From Flavobacterium sp. LC2016-12 (lineage in GTDB: Bacteria > Bacteroidota > Bacteroidia > Flavobacteriales > Flavobacteriaceae), in NCBI RefSeq assembly GCF_015351595.1, contig NZ_JADKPT010000006.1, positions 248,001 through 312,000 of the forward strand: a stretch of 64,000 nucleotides of DNA, read 5' to 3'. How positions within the stretch are numbered: the stretch's first letter is position 1; each line of letters begins with the position of its first letter. Below the pieces are notes generated by a model, which saw only the letters and a program-made list of their open reading frames with translations, searched no databases and had not been told where the DNA came from. Shown here piece by piece: positions 43,283-51,998 of this stretch. Position numbers and translations under genes: made by a program.

Positions 43283-44242
43283 ATGCTTGACGAATCTCCA
43301 AAACGTTTTGACCGAATTGTCGCTATCCTCATTCAATTACAATCCAAAAAAATTGTAAAAGCGCAGGAATTGGCCAATCGCTTTGAAGTGAGTTTACGGA
43401 CTATTTATAGGGATATACGAACTTTAGAAGCATCAGGAGTTCCTATTTATAGTGAAGCTGGTGTAGGATATGCTTTAATGGATGGTTATCGATTGCCTCC
43501 CGTGATGTTTACGCGCGAAGAAGTCAGCAGTTTTATTGCAGCAGAAAAACTAATGCAGAAATTTACAGATCCTTCTTTAGGAAATCATTATGCATCAGCG
43601 ATGTTTAAATTAAAATCGGTTTTGCGAAGTACAGATAAAGACTGGCTCTCGAATATTGAATCAAAAGTGGTGATGCAGACTGCGGAACCTATGTTTAATG
43701 ACAATTCTCCTAATACTTTGGCCGTTCTTTTTGAAAGTATTGCCGAGAAAAAACAAATATTACTTTCTTATAAAACCGTCGAAAAAGACGAAACAACCCA
43801 AAGAAAAATCGAGCCTGTCGGTGTTTTTCATGATCATAACAATTGGTATTTTCTGGGATATTGCCATTTGAGAAAAGATTACCGACAATTTAGAACCGAC
43901 AGGATTCAGGGAATTCAGAAAACCGAACATGATTTTACAATCGAACACGATTCTTTAGAAACCTATTTAACTAAAACAGAAACCATTCCTACGATAAAAG
44001 TCAGACTTTTGATCGAAAAGAAAATAGCCCGATATCTGGAAACAGAACGAAAATACCATGGTTATATTTCAGAAAAAGAAATAGACGGTAAAATCGAAAT
44101 GACCTTTATGTCTCGCGATATCGAAAGTGGCTTTCCGCGCTGGTTTTTAATGTTTGGAGATTATGCCGAAATCCTGGAACCCGAAAGATTAAAAACCCGG
44201 GCTTTAGAATTATTAGAAATTAACCGACAAAGGCTTTTATAA
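43283..44242 (+). CDS. WYL-domain transcriptional regulator (YafY/DeoR-like)
   Basis: The 319-residue protein has an N-terminal helix-turn-helix (about 8-62, with AQELANRFEVSLRTIYRDIRTL) and a WYL domain (about 140-215: IEPVGVFHDHNNWYFLGYCHLRKDYRQFRTDRI). It ends with a WCX-type domain. WYL domains bind nucleic acid or nucleotides and often control stress or defence genes. Its neighbours on the opposite strand are two DinB-fold genes, which are frequent companions of YafY-type regulators. It ends in a strong terminator. Confidence 0.92.
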   Translation: MLDESPKRFDRIVAILIQLQSKKIVKAQELANRFEVSLRTIYRDIRTLEASGVPIYSEAGVGYALMDGYRLPPVMFTREEVSSFIAAEKLMQKFTDPSLGNHYASAMFKLKSVLRSTDKDWLSNIESKVVMQTAEPMFNDNSPNTLAVLFESIAEKKQILLSYKTVEKDETTQRKIEPVGVFHDHNNWYFLGYCHLRKDYRQFRTDRIQGIQKTEHDFTIEHDSLETYLTKTETIPTIKVRLLIEKKIARYLETERKYHGYISEKEIDGKIEMTFMSRDIESGFPRWFLMFGDYAEILEPERLKTRALELLEINRQRLL

Positions 44243-44277
44243 AAAAACTCCTGAGAAATATTCTCAGGAGTTTTTTT
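44241..44277. terminator. Bidirectional terminator between the WYL and DinB genes
   Basis: ACTCCTGAGA and TCTCAGGAGT arms with A7/T7 tracts outside and an AATAT loop. Confidence 0.87.
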
Positions 44278-44281
44278 AGTT

Positions 44282-44779
44282 TTATTTCTGTTTAACCACA
44301 TTATAAAAATTATAATCAGTATTTGAGGCATCTGTAATTCCGATATTTCGCCCCATCGTTACAATCTGACCTCTATGATAGGTGCCGTGATTAATAACCT
44401 GAATCAAATACTCCGAAATCGGTAATTCGCATTCAAACCACGGATTAGTAATTTTAACTTCTTTAACTAAATCTTCTTCTGACAATGAATGGATAAATTG
44501 CTTCAATTTTGCAGATGAATTTAATAGTCCTTCAAATATTTGATCTCTCGACAATTCATTTTCTGCTTTCCTCTCTGTCGGAGCAGTTTCAGAAATGACT
44601 GAAAACCAATATTCCTCTGTAGACCAGATATGATCAAATGTTTTCATAATAGTTGAAAAACTGGAAGGCACTTCCGCGTAAAGCAATTCGTCCGATTTCG
44701 GTGAAAGCCAATTCACAAATTGTTGATTTACCCATAAATTGTAATCTGCATAATTTGACATTATCTTTTTTAAACTCAT
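44282..44779 (-). CDS. DinB-fold metal-dependent protein
   Basis: The 165-residue four-helix protein has the DinB/YfiT triad: His in TFDHIWSTEEYWF and two in HGTYHRGQIVTMGRN. The fold is shared with bacillithiol/mycothiol-dependent enzymes and DNA-damage-inducible DinB of Bacillus, which differs from the polymerase DinB of E. coli. The catalytic role is unknown. It follows a second DinB-fold gene on the same strand (53 bases apart) and lies opposite a WYL regulator. Confidence 0.9.
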   Translation of the reverse strand: MSLKKIMSNYADYNLWVNQQFVNWLSPKSDELLYAEVPSSFSTIMKTFDHIWSTEEYWFSVISETAPTERKAENELSRDQIFEGLLNSSAKLKQFIHSLSEEDLVKEVKITNPWFECELPISEYLIQVINHGTYHRGQIVTMGRNIGITDASNTDYNFYNVVKQK

Positions 44780-44832
44780 AGTCCTTAATTTTAGATTTGT
44801 TTTATAAAGTTATAAATTTGAAAATCTCAGGA

Positions 44833-45312
44833 TTATCTTTCCCAGAAAAAAGGCGGTTCAATATTTAAAGCTCTTAAATAGACATAACCTTGCCCACGGT
44901 GGTGCACTTCATTATCAATAAAATACAAGATATTCTGTATAACCGGAAATTCGTACTGACCAAAAAGATTAAAAGTTTCATTAAAATCTTCAATACTTAA
45001 TTTTTGCCAATATTCATTGATTATTGCGGTTGCTTCGTCCCATTTTTCAAGGTATTGCGCTTTAAAAATCAATTTTTCTGAATCTTCTGCAAAAGGCTTA
45101 GCTTCTTTATTTACGATTCCCTTAAGACCAGGAACAGCAATGGCCAAAAGTTCATCGGCTAACTTAGAAAAAGGACGCATTCCCGCGATCGAAAATTCGA
45201 AAAAATCTTTTTCAGGAAAAGCTTCAATCACACGACGCGTAAGTGCTCGGTGTCCTTGCCAATGGTTTAATAAATCTTCAGGAGTAATTACTTGGGCTGC
45301 TAATGTTTTCAT
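44833..45312 (-). CDS. DinB-fold protein, divergent
   Basis: The 159-residue protein keeps the C-terminal NEVHHRGQGYVYLRAL motif of the DinB fold, but the segment where the first metal-binding histidine is expected reads LADELLAIAVPGLKG, with no histidine. HWQGHR near residue 18 might substitute. It is upstream of the other DinB gene and probably in the same transcript. A -7 box lies 30 bases upstream. Metal dependence is therefore uncertain. Confidence 0.85.
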   Translation of the reverse strand: MKTLAAQVITPEDLLNHWQGHRALTRRVIEAFPEKDFFEFSIAGMRPFSKLADELLAIAVPGLKGIVNKEAKPFAEDSEKLIFKAQYLEKWDEATAIINEYWQKLSIEDFNETFNLFGQYEFPVIQNILYFIDNEVHHRGQGYVYLRALNIEPPFFWER

Positions 45313-45341
45313 GATTTTAAAGTTTTAATTATTTAATACTT

Positions 45342-45349
45342 CAAAATTA
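45342..45349 (-). promoter_or_regulatory. -7 box for the DinB gene pair
   Basis: Minus-strand TAATTTTG matches TAnnTTTG, 30 bases before the start at 45312. Confidence 0.45.
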
Positions 45350-45461
45350 TTAAGGGTCGGTGACAACAGTTTGTCAGCAGGAAAAATTATTTTTATAAAT
45401 AGTATTAATTATTTACTCCGTTTATCAAAAAAATATCCGTAAGTCTTTATTTTTAAAGCTT

Positions 45462-46394
45462 TTACTTATTTTTTAACCACTCAAATAAACGATTAGCATC
45501 TTCAAATTTAAACAATTGTGTTCCTTCGTTCATGGTGGCAGCAGATCCACAGGCAACTCCCCATCGAATAACTTCTTTCAGGCTTTTATTTTGAGACAAT
45601 GCCCAAACCATTCCTCCTACCATACTGTCTCCGGCACCCACGGTACTTTTTTTAGCAACATTTGGCGCGGGAACATATTCATAATCGTCTTTTGTAACCA
45701 AAACTGCGCCTTGCGGTCCAAGTGAAACAACTACAATTTCGGCTCCACCGTGGGCAATGATTTTTTTGGCAGCCTCATTTACTTCTTCCATTTCCAGACG
45801 TTCTACTCCAGTTAATTTTGCCAATTCTCCAACATTTGGTTTAATTAGATAAGCTCCGGTTTCCAGAACTTTCTTTAAGGCCTCACCTGAAGTATCCACG
45901 ATTAGCTTTGAATTTGATGCTTTGGCAATTTTGGCTACTTTCTGATAAAAATCTGAAGACAGTCCTTCATTCAAACTGCCGCTTGCCACTAAAAACTTTG
46001 GTTTTGACTTGCTCAGTGCTTCTAAAACCGCTTTTTCTTCATCGGCTGTAATTTCTCCTCCAGTAAAACCAAAACGATATTGTGAATTGGTATTTTCATC
46101 AACAGCCACAAAACTTTCTCTTGTCCAGGTTTGAATGGGAATCGCCTTAAATTCGATGGTTTCTTTGGTCACCAATTCTTCCAGCATTTTCCCCATAGGC
46201 CCACCAGAGGTAAATACAGCCAATGATTTTCCACCCAATCTGGATATCGCTTTAGAAACATTGATTCCGCCGCCGCCAGCATCGAATCTGGGTTCTGAGC
46301 AACGTATTTTTTGTTCGGCAACTAAACCTTTAAAATGAGTGCTTTTGTCTAAAGCCGGATTTACTGTAAGTGTAATAATATCGTGTGAATTCAT
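45462..46394 (-). CDS. pfkB: 6-phosphofructokinase, PfkB type (ribokinase family)
   Basis: The 310-residue kinase matches E. coli PfkB closely: FDAGGGGINVSKAISRLGG, TWTRESFVAVDE, VVVSLGPQGAVLV and the ATP/anion-hole signature STVGAGDSMVGG with its catalytic aspartate. It phosphorylates fructose 6-phosphate (or a related hexose phosphate such as fructose 1-phosphate or tagatose 6-phosphate) in the cytoplasm. Length is normal. It is divergent from thiL with no functional link visible. Confidence 0.88.
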   Translation of the reverse strand: MNSHDIITLTVNPALDKSTHFKGLVAEQKIRCSEPRFDAGGGGINVSKAISRLGGKSLAVFTSGGPMGKMLEELVTKETIEFKAIPIQTWTRESFVAVDENTNSQYRFGFTGGEITADEEKAVLEALSKSKPKFLVASGSLNEGLSSDFYQKVAKIAKASNSKLIVDTSGEALKKVLETGAYLIKPNVGELAKLTGVERLEMEEVNEAAKKIIAHGGAEIVVVSLGPQGAVLVTKDDYEYVPAPNVAKKSTVGAGDSMVGGMVWALSQNKSLKEVIRWGVACGSAATMNEGTQLFKFEDANRLFEWLKNK

Positions 46395-46519
46395 TTTTTT
46401 TCCTTTTGTATCACTTTAAAGGTCTGAAAAAAAACCGATTTTCACTTTTAAATTCAACAGAAAAGAACTGATTATCATTAAAATTAACCAAAACCTTTGT
46501 TCCCGACGCCTTGGGATTG

Positions 46520-46527
46520 TACCTTTG
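46520..46527 (+). promoter_or_regulatory. -7 box for thiL
   Basis: TACCTTTG matches TAnnTTTG, 39 bases before the thiL ATG. Confidence 0.55.
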
Positions 46528-46566
46528 CAACCTTGGTAAAAACCAAAAAAATAATAAAGAGACAAA

Positions 46567-47613
46567 ATGATCGAAGATAAAAACCCACAACGTACCAGTA
46601 TAGCGCAATTAGGCGAGTTTGGTTTAATAGAACATTTAACCAAAAATTTTGATGTTACGCAGGAGTCAACTTTAAAAAGTATAGGAGATGATGCTGCAGT
46701 TCTTGATTTTAAGGATAAAAAAGTAGTTGTTTCGACTGATTTATTGATTGAAGGCGTACATTTTGACTTAGCTTACATGCCGCTAAAACATTTAGGATAC
46801 AAATCAGTAGTTGTAAATATTTCTGATATTTGTGCTATGAATGCCAGACCAACTCAAATTACGGTTTCTGTAGCAGTTTCTAACCGTTTTCCACTAGAAG
46901 CCCTGGAAGAATTATTTGAAGGCATTACACACGCTGCAAAAGAATATAAAGTAGATGTTATTGGCGGTGATACAACCTCATCGCAAAAAGGATTAATTAT
47001 AAGCATTACCGCAATTGGTGAAGCCAATGAAGAAGAGATCGTTTACAGAAACGGTGCCAAACAAACCGATTTACTTGTAGTTACCGGCGATATTGGTGCT
47101 GCTTACATGGGATTACAGGTTTTAGAACGTGAAAAACAAGTTTTTCAGGTAAATCCAAACAGCCAGCCTGATTTAGATATGTACAGTTATTTAATTGAAC
47201 GTCAATTAAAACCGGAAGCCCGAAAAGATGTTCGTACTTTATTACACGCTCTTGAAATAAAACCAACTTCAATGATTGATATTTCAGACGGACTATCGTC
47301 AGAAATCATTCATTTGTGCAAACAATCAAAAGTGGGTTGTAATTTATATGAAGATAAATTGCCATTAGATCCTCAGTTTATTTCGACTTGCGAAGAATTT
47401 AATATAGACAGTACAACAGTTGCCATTAATGGTGGAGAAGATTACGAATTGTTGTTTACAATTGACATTAACGATTTCGACAAAATAAAAGGCAATCCAA
47501 ACTTTTCGATTATTGGCCACATGGCTGATGAAAGCGAAGGAATAAATTTAGTTACACGTGCTAACACTCAAATTCCTTTAAAAGCCCGCGGTTGGGATGC
47601 TTTGAGCGAATAA
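46567..47613 (+). CDS. thiL: Thiamine-monophosphate kinase
   Basis: The 348-residue cytoplasmic enzyme makes thiamine diphosphate from thiamine monophosphate. It has the AIR synthase-like fold: GDDAAVLDFKDKKVVVSTDLL near the N-terminus, VIGGDTTSSQKGL in the middle, MIDISDGLSSEIIHLCKQS and the C-terminal NGGEDYELLFTI. Length and all nucleotide- and metal-binding aspartates are in place. No other thiamine gene is adjacent. Confidence 0.96.
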   Translation: MIEDKNPQRTSIAQLGEFGLIEHLTKNFDVTQESTLKSIGDDAAVLDFKDKKVVVSTDLLIEGVHFDLAYMPLKHLGYKSVVVNISDICAMNARPTQITVSVAVSNRFPLEALEELFEGITHAAKEYKVDVIGGDTTSSQKGLIISITAIGEANEEEIVYRNGAKQTDLLVVTGDIGAAYMGLQVLEREKQVFQVNPNSQPDLDMYSYLIERQLKPEARKDVRTLLHALEIKPTSMIDISDGLSSEIIHLCKQSKVGCNLYEDKLPLDPQFISTCEEFNIDSTTVAINGGEDYELLFTIDINDFDKIKGNPNFSIIGHMADESEGINLVTRANTQIPLKARGWDALSE

Positions 47614-47625
47614 ATTTAAATAAAT

Positions 47626-47677
47626 AAAAAATTCCAAATTCCAATGCAATACATGCTGTTGGAATTTGGAATTTTTT
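47626..47677. terminator. Bidirectional terminator built from AAATTCCAAATTCC words
   Basis: Perfect 19-base arms (47626-47644 and 47659-47677) surround a 14-base loop. The same word forms hairpins at 6785-6864 and 54334-54380. thiL and the response regulator gene converge here. Confidence 0.8.
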
Positions 47678-47693
47678 ATTTTGGAATTTATTT

Positions 47694-48392
47694 TTAGAAA
47701 AGCCCTTTACTTTTTGCTTCTTTGATTAATTCATCGTCTGAACCAGACTTTATTTTAAGCAATTCTTTTAAATTGACTTTTCGTTTTTCAATGGCATTCA
47801 AAGAAATCGGGATGTAATGCGGCATTTCAGCAACAGGAGTTTTCTTGGATAAATGAAACAGAATCTGTTTATCAAATTCATCAATCTCTATTGAATTATG
47901 AGCCGACTGATTGAGCATCTTTACAACAGACTGACTATAATACTTCTCATTTTTCATGACTTTATCAAAAGCAAAAAGAAGTTCATCAAAAGTAAGATCA
48001 TTTTTAATTATCAACCCATTTGGGTTTATAGTTCTGATAATTGTCTTTATTTTCAGCAATTCAGTATACATCGTCAGCAAAATAATTTTGCAATGAGGCA
48101 TTTTTTTCATGATTAGTTTAGCAAGATCTTCACCTGAAAAAATATCTTTTTCTTCATAAGCCGGCATACTTATATCTAAAAAAGCCACCTCAAAATCTGG
48201 AGTTGACTCATCTTCAATCAAATCATAACCAGATCTGCAATCATATGCCTGAGAAATAGCAAAATCGTATTCCTTAGGATTATAACGTGTAATCGCATTT
48301 TTATATCCCTCAATTATAAAAGGATGGTCATCAACAATTAAAATATTTCGGCTGATTAAAGGCGAAACCGGGGTTGTTATGTTAAATGTCAT
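47694..48392 (-). CDS. Response regulator (NarL/LuxR type)
   Basis: The 232-residue protein has a receiver domain (about 15-140) with acidic residues in ILIVDDHP, phospho-acceptor Asp73 in VAFLDISMP, and the conserved Thr/Lys in LLTMYTE and LIIKND. The C-terminal helix-turn-helix (about 165-225, SLNAIEKRKVNLKELLKI) is a divergent LuxR type. The start overlaps the end of the kinase gene by 11 bases, so translation is coupled and the two form a pair. Targets are unknown. Confidence 0.93.
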   Translation of the reverse strand: MTFNITTPVSPLISRNILIVDDHPFIIEGYKNAITRYNPKEYDFAISQAYDCRSGYDLIEDESTPDFEVAFLDISMPAYEEKDIFSGEDLAKLIMKKMPHCKIILLTMYTELLKIKTIIRTINPNGLIIKNDLTFDELLFAFDKVMKNEKYYSQSVVKMLNQSAHNSIEIDEFDKQILFHLSKKTPVAEMPHYIPISLNAIEKRKVNLKELLKIKSGSDDELIKEAKSKGLF

Positions 48393-50454
48393 TCTTTTGC
48401 AGGTTTATTTTTTGGTCTATTGGGACTTTAATTGTGAGAATGGTTCCTTCTCCTTTGGCAGATTTTATGGCAACTGTACCCTTACACTCTTTTGCACGGT
48501 ATTGAATATTATGCAATCCTATTCCGTTTTTTACTCTTTTCGTATTAAAACCTTTTCCATCATCTGAAATCGATAAAATCAAATAGTCGATCTCACTTTT
48601 AAAATCTACGGTAATCATATCAGCATCAGCATATTTATTACAATTCTGCAAAGCTTCCTGAATAATCCTGTATAAATTAATTTTAACAATATTACTAACG
48701 AGTTCCCATTTAATATGCGGATCAAAAGAAGTAATTAATTTAGAATTGTATGTGCTTTGCTGGTTTTCAAACAATTTGTTTAAAATTGCAATAAAATTAT
48801 TAATTAATTCTGATTTTTCACGATTTAGATCGTGCGAAATTTCGCGAATGTCTTCTTCTATATGTTTTAGCTCTGTTAAATACTTTTTTCTTTTCTGCGC
48901 CGCCTGTGTTTCATCTATATTTTGAATACTATCCAGACTGTCCAAACTAATTCTCACACCAAACATTCTTCCCAGAACACCGTCATGGAGTTCTTGTGCC
49001 ACCCTTTTCTTTTCCTTAATACGTGTCATCTCAATATCATTTTGTTGAGAAATCATCAAATTGTAAATGTTTTCGTTTGCAATTTGCTGTTCTTGCTTAA
49101 AAAGTAACTCCCTGTGTTTTGCTTGTTGCGTTTTGTAAACATAGAAAAATAAGCCTAACAAAGTACAAATACTAAAAACATATACTAAAGCCCTGTTTTT
49201 CTCTTGCAGATTTGAGTTTTGATCCTTTATTTCGTTGGTTTCGTACTGGATACGAGAGAATTTTTCTCCCATATTCCGTTCTGATTTTATCATTTTTTCA
49301 TTCAATCGAATGTACTCTCTTGAATAAACCGATGCATTTCGTGGATCAACAACTGCAATTTGTTTAAGTGCATCTAACGTATTACTTAATTTATTTGAAC
49401 TCCGGGCTAAGATTAATGCTTGCTTTGAAAATTGAATGGCTCGAAAAGTATCTTTTGTAAATGCATAATACTCTGACAAATGTATTTTACTTAACACAAT
49501 TGCCGGTTCCAATTTTAAACTATCTCTAATTTTCAAAGCATCATAAAACTGTAGCGGTAACTCATTGAAATTATGAGATTTAAGCTTTGTATATGCCAAA
49601 TTATCTAAAAGCATGGCATATAAAAATGTCTTCCCATTAAACAAATCTTTTTCCTCCAGGCCTTTCTGAAAATAGAATTTTGCTTTATTATAATTATGCA
49701 TGCTTAAATAAACAAATCCAATATTATTTAGAGATGTTGCTTTTAACTGAAGTTCTGATGGAATTGACTTGTCTTCAAGTGTAAGCAATGCTTTGTTATG
49801 ATACTCCAATGCTTTATCATACTCTTCACGTTCATTGTATAAAATACCTAATAAATTATAACAATCGTAAAGGTCATTACTCACATTTTTTTTCTCTTTT
49901 AAAATTTTCAGAGCTTGAAAAATTGTTATTTCGCTTTCAAAAAAGTCTCCTTCGTTTAACTGTAAATTTGCCTTTGATAAAAACGTTTTTACCAAATTGA
50001 AATCATCATTAATTCCAAGATATATTTTCTCTGCCTTGAAATAATTTAAAAATGCACTATCTGAAATTGTTTGAGATGCATAATAATCACCAAGATAAAT
50101 ATAGGCTTTACCCATATTTATAGAATCTTTACTTTCTATTGATTTCAATAAAACCAATTTTGTAACTTTCTGATATGATCTCCAATCGTTCATGTTGTAA
50201 TAACGATTGGCAACTTTAAAAAGATTGACTTTTTTAAGAGAGTCGTCTTTTTGATCCATAACAAGATCAAATGCTTTTTGATTGTACTTTTTTTTGTATT
50301 GAAAGGGCAGGTTTATATTATTCGCTAACGAAAAATAGATAGAGAGACTATCATCTGGAGATTTTAAACTTACATCTTTATTTTCTTTTTTTTTGCTTGT
50401 ACACCCAAACAGGACAAGAAATAAAAACAATAATATAGGAGAATGTTTTTTCAA
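48382..50454 (-). CDS. TPR-containing sensor histidine kinase (HisKA_3 type)
   Basis: The 690-residue protein has a lipobox-like N-terminus (LVLFGCTSKKK, Cys18), about seven tetratricopeptide repeats (80-380), one transmembrane helix (about 423-440), a HisKA_3 dimerisation domain with His490 in VAQELHDGVLGR, and a GHKL ATPase (about 580-685, GLHNIQYRAKECKG). The sensor part lies outside the cytoplasm and probably detects a protein or peptide. The kinase is paired with the overlapping response regulator. A lipid anchor plus a transmembrane helix is typical of this bacteroidotal group. Confidence 0.93.
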   Translation of the reverse strand: MKKHSPILLFLFLVLFGCTSKKKENKDVSLKSPDDSLSIYFSLANNINLPFQYKKKYNQKAFDLVMDQKDDSLKKVNLFKVANRYYNMNDWRSYQKVTKLVLLKSIESKDSINMGKAYIYLGDYYASQTISDSAFLNYFKAEKIYLGINDDFNLVKTFLSKANLQLNEGDFFESEITIFQALKILKEKKNVSNDLYDCYNLLGILYNEREEYDKALEYHNKALLTLEDKSIPSELQLKATSLNNIGFVYLSMHNYNKAKFYFQKGLEEKDLFNGKTFLYAMLLDNLAYTKLKSHNFNELPLQFYDALKIRDSLKLEPAIVLSKIHLSEYYAFTKDTFRAIQFSKQALILARSSNKLSNTLDALKQIAVVDPRNASVYSREYIRLNEKMIKSERNMGEKFSRIQYETNEIKDQNSNLQEKNRALVYVFSICTLLGLFFYVYKTQQAKHRELLFKQEQQIANENIYNLMISQQNDIEMTRIKEKKRVAQELHDGVLGRMFGVRISLDSLDSIQNIDETQAAQKRKKYLTELKHIEEDIREISHDLNREKSELINNFIAILNKLFENQQSTYNSKLITSFDPHIKWELVSNIVKINLYRIIQEALQNCNKYADADMITVDFKSEIDYLILSISDDGKGFNTKRVKNGIGLHNIQYRAKECKGTVAIKSAKGEGTILTIKVPIDQKINLQKNDI

Positions 50455-50473
50455 TGTATGTTTTGATTTTTAT

Positions 50474-50481
50474 CAAAAATA
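50474..50481 (-). promoter_or_regulatory. -7 box for the kinase-regulator operon
   Basis: Minus-strand TATTTTTG, 20 bases before the kinase ATG. Confidence 0.5.
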
Positions 50482-50497
50482 CTAAAACTATAAACAT

Positions 50498-50533
50498 AAA
50501 AAAAGGTTGTCAAAAAACTGACAACCTTTTTCT
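50498..50533 (-). terminator. Terminator of the small secreted protein gene
   Basis: AAAGGTTGTC and GACAACCTTT arms with a T tract on the minus strand, 20 bases beyond the stop at 50553. Confidence 0.82.
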
Positions 50534-50552
50534 TATATTTAATTGATGCTTT

Positions 50553-50810
50553 TTAGTCTACTTTCACTGTAGATCTTGCTGACTGACTAGCAGAAGAAAA
50601 ACTACTTAAGTTAGTTCCTGCTGTATTTAATTGATTAGATGCGCCTTGAACGTCAAGTTTTCTTCCGTCTCTTCCTGCTTGTCCTAATCCTGGATCAATA
50701 GCCATAGCCATATTTTTTGTACTTGATGCATTTGTTACTACTGGATTAGCAAAAGAAGTTGCTACCATTATTAAAGAAAATAATCCGATTGTTAACGTTG
50801 CTTTTTTCAT
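50553..50810 (-). CDS. Small secreted protein of unknown function
   Basis: The 85-residue product has a clear signal peptide (MKKATLTIGLFSLIMVATSFA). The mature part is about 64 residues, low in hydrophobic residues, without cysteine and rich in S, A, G and N (SNQLNTAGTNLSSFSSASQS). It has its own terminator and lies between a two-component system and a LytTR regulator gene. It could be a secreted or periplasmic signal or structural protein. No family was recognised. Confidence 0.75.
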   Translation of the reverse strand: MKKATLTIGLFSLIMVATSFANPVVTNASSTKNMAMAIDPGLGQAGRDGRKLDVQGASNQLNTAGTNLSSFSSASQSARSTVKVD

Positions 50811-50982
50811 GATCTTGAGGTATTTTTATTTGATTGTTTGTTTTTGGAGTCGATTATTTGGGAAATCGATGACGTAAAACTAAGTCCGGAATCAAAAAAA
50901 ATAGATATGAAAAATGTAGTTTGTGGTAGAACATGCCCAAATGATAGTCAATGAGCGTTAATTTAGTGTAAATGCCTAATTT

Positions 50983-51798
50983 TTAGATCTCTATATAATT
51001 TCCTGTTGCAAAATTGGTAATAATTACGTCAACATTTGATTTATAGGTTTTAGAAAATGGAATCTTTTTTGGAGAGTTTTTTATGTAACAAACTGAGTTT
51101 CCGTGATGAATTCTTGCTATATAATTTTGATTAATGATATAACTGTTGTGAATTCGAATAAAGGGATGGGATAAAATACTCTCAAAATGCTTTAATGTTT
51201 TAAAAGCCGTTATCATTTCGCCAGTACTAAGGTAAATATCTGTTGAGTTATTATCGGCTTGAAAATAGGCGATATCAGCTGCATTTAGATAACGATAGTC
51301 ACCATATGATTTAATACAAATAATTAAAGGTTTTTCGACAACATTTGAGACACGTGAAACTTCTGAAGGAGGAGTTGCAACAGAAACAACCTCATTTATC
51401 TCTACAGTATTAGTCTGCAAAAGTATCTTTTCTAATTTTAAAGTCGTCTTCAGTAAATCAATATGCATGAGGGGCTTTAGTAAATAATCAAAAACACCAT
51501 ATTGAATGGCATCAAAAGCCAATCCTTTTTTTGAGGTCGTTACTATTATTTTAGGGATCACAGCAAGATATCGATGCAATTCATTAATAAAGGCAAGTGA
51601 TAAATTACTTGACAAATCTTCTGGGTCAATTTCTAAAAAAACAAAAGAAGGTTTATTTTCTAAAACCATATGCAAACCATCCTGATAATTTGTAGCCGAT
51701 GCCATAAAAGTTAATTCTGAGAAACCTTCCGCAATTGTTTTGGTTCTCATAATACTTTCAGCATCATCATCAATTATAATATAGGAGTACTTTTTCAA
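50983..51798 (-). CDS. LytTR-family response regulator with atypical receiver
   Basis: The 271-residue protein has a receiver-like domain (about 5-125) and a C-terminal LytTR DNA-binding domain (about 170-260: DIAYFQADNNSTDIYLSTGE and HPFIRIHNSYIINQNYI). The acidic pocket (IIDDDAES), Thr (IVTTSKKG) and Lys (YLLKPL) are present. The phospho-acceptor position reads FVFLEIDPED, so the usual aspartate is Glu56. It may thus be unphosphorylatable or fixed in an active-like state. No kinase gene directly adjoins it; its direction matches the two-component pair. Confidence 0.92.
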   Translation of the reverse strand: MKKYSYIIIDDDAESIMRTKTIAEGFSELTFMASATNYQDGLHMVLENKPSFVFLEIDPEDLSSNLSLAFINELHRYLAVIPKIIVTTSKKGLAFDAIQYGVFDYLLKPLMHIDLLKTTLKLEKILLQTNTVEINEVVSVATPPSEVSRVSNVVEKPLIICIKSYGDYRYLNAADIAYFQADNNSTDIYLSTGEMITAFKTLKHFESILSHPFIRIHNSYIINQNYIARIHHGNSVCYIKNSPKKIPFSKTYKSNVDVIITNFATGNYIEI

Positions 51799-51942
51799 GT
51801 TTAGCTTTTGTGTTTTATGCCCAATTAAATTTACACATTTCTATTTTCTAAATGTTTCATTGTTAACACATTGCAACAGAATGTTAATACATAAAGATGA
51901 AATGCAAAAAAAATCGATGAAATGCACTTTCCAAAAGTAAAA

Positions 51943-51976
51943 AAATCCCAAACTCCACCTAAGGAATTTGGGATTT
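51943..51976 (-). terminator. Intrinsic terminator after glyS
   Basis: AAATCCCAAA (51943-51952) pairs with TTTGGGATTT (51967-51976), followed by a U tract on the minus strand. Confidence 0.8.
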
Positions 51977-51998
51977 ATATGGTAAAATTTTAAAAAAA

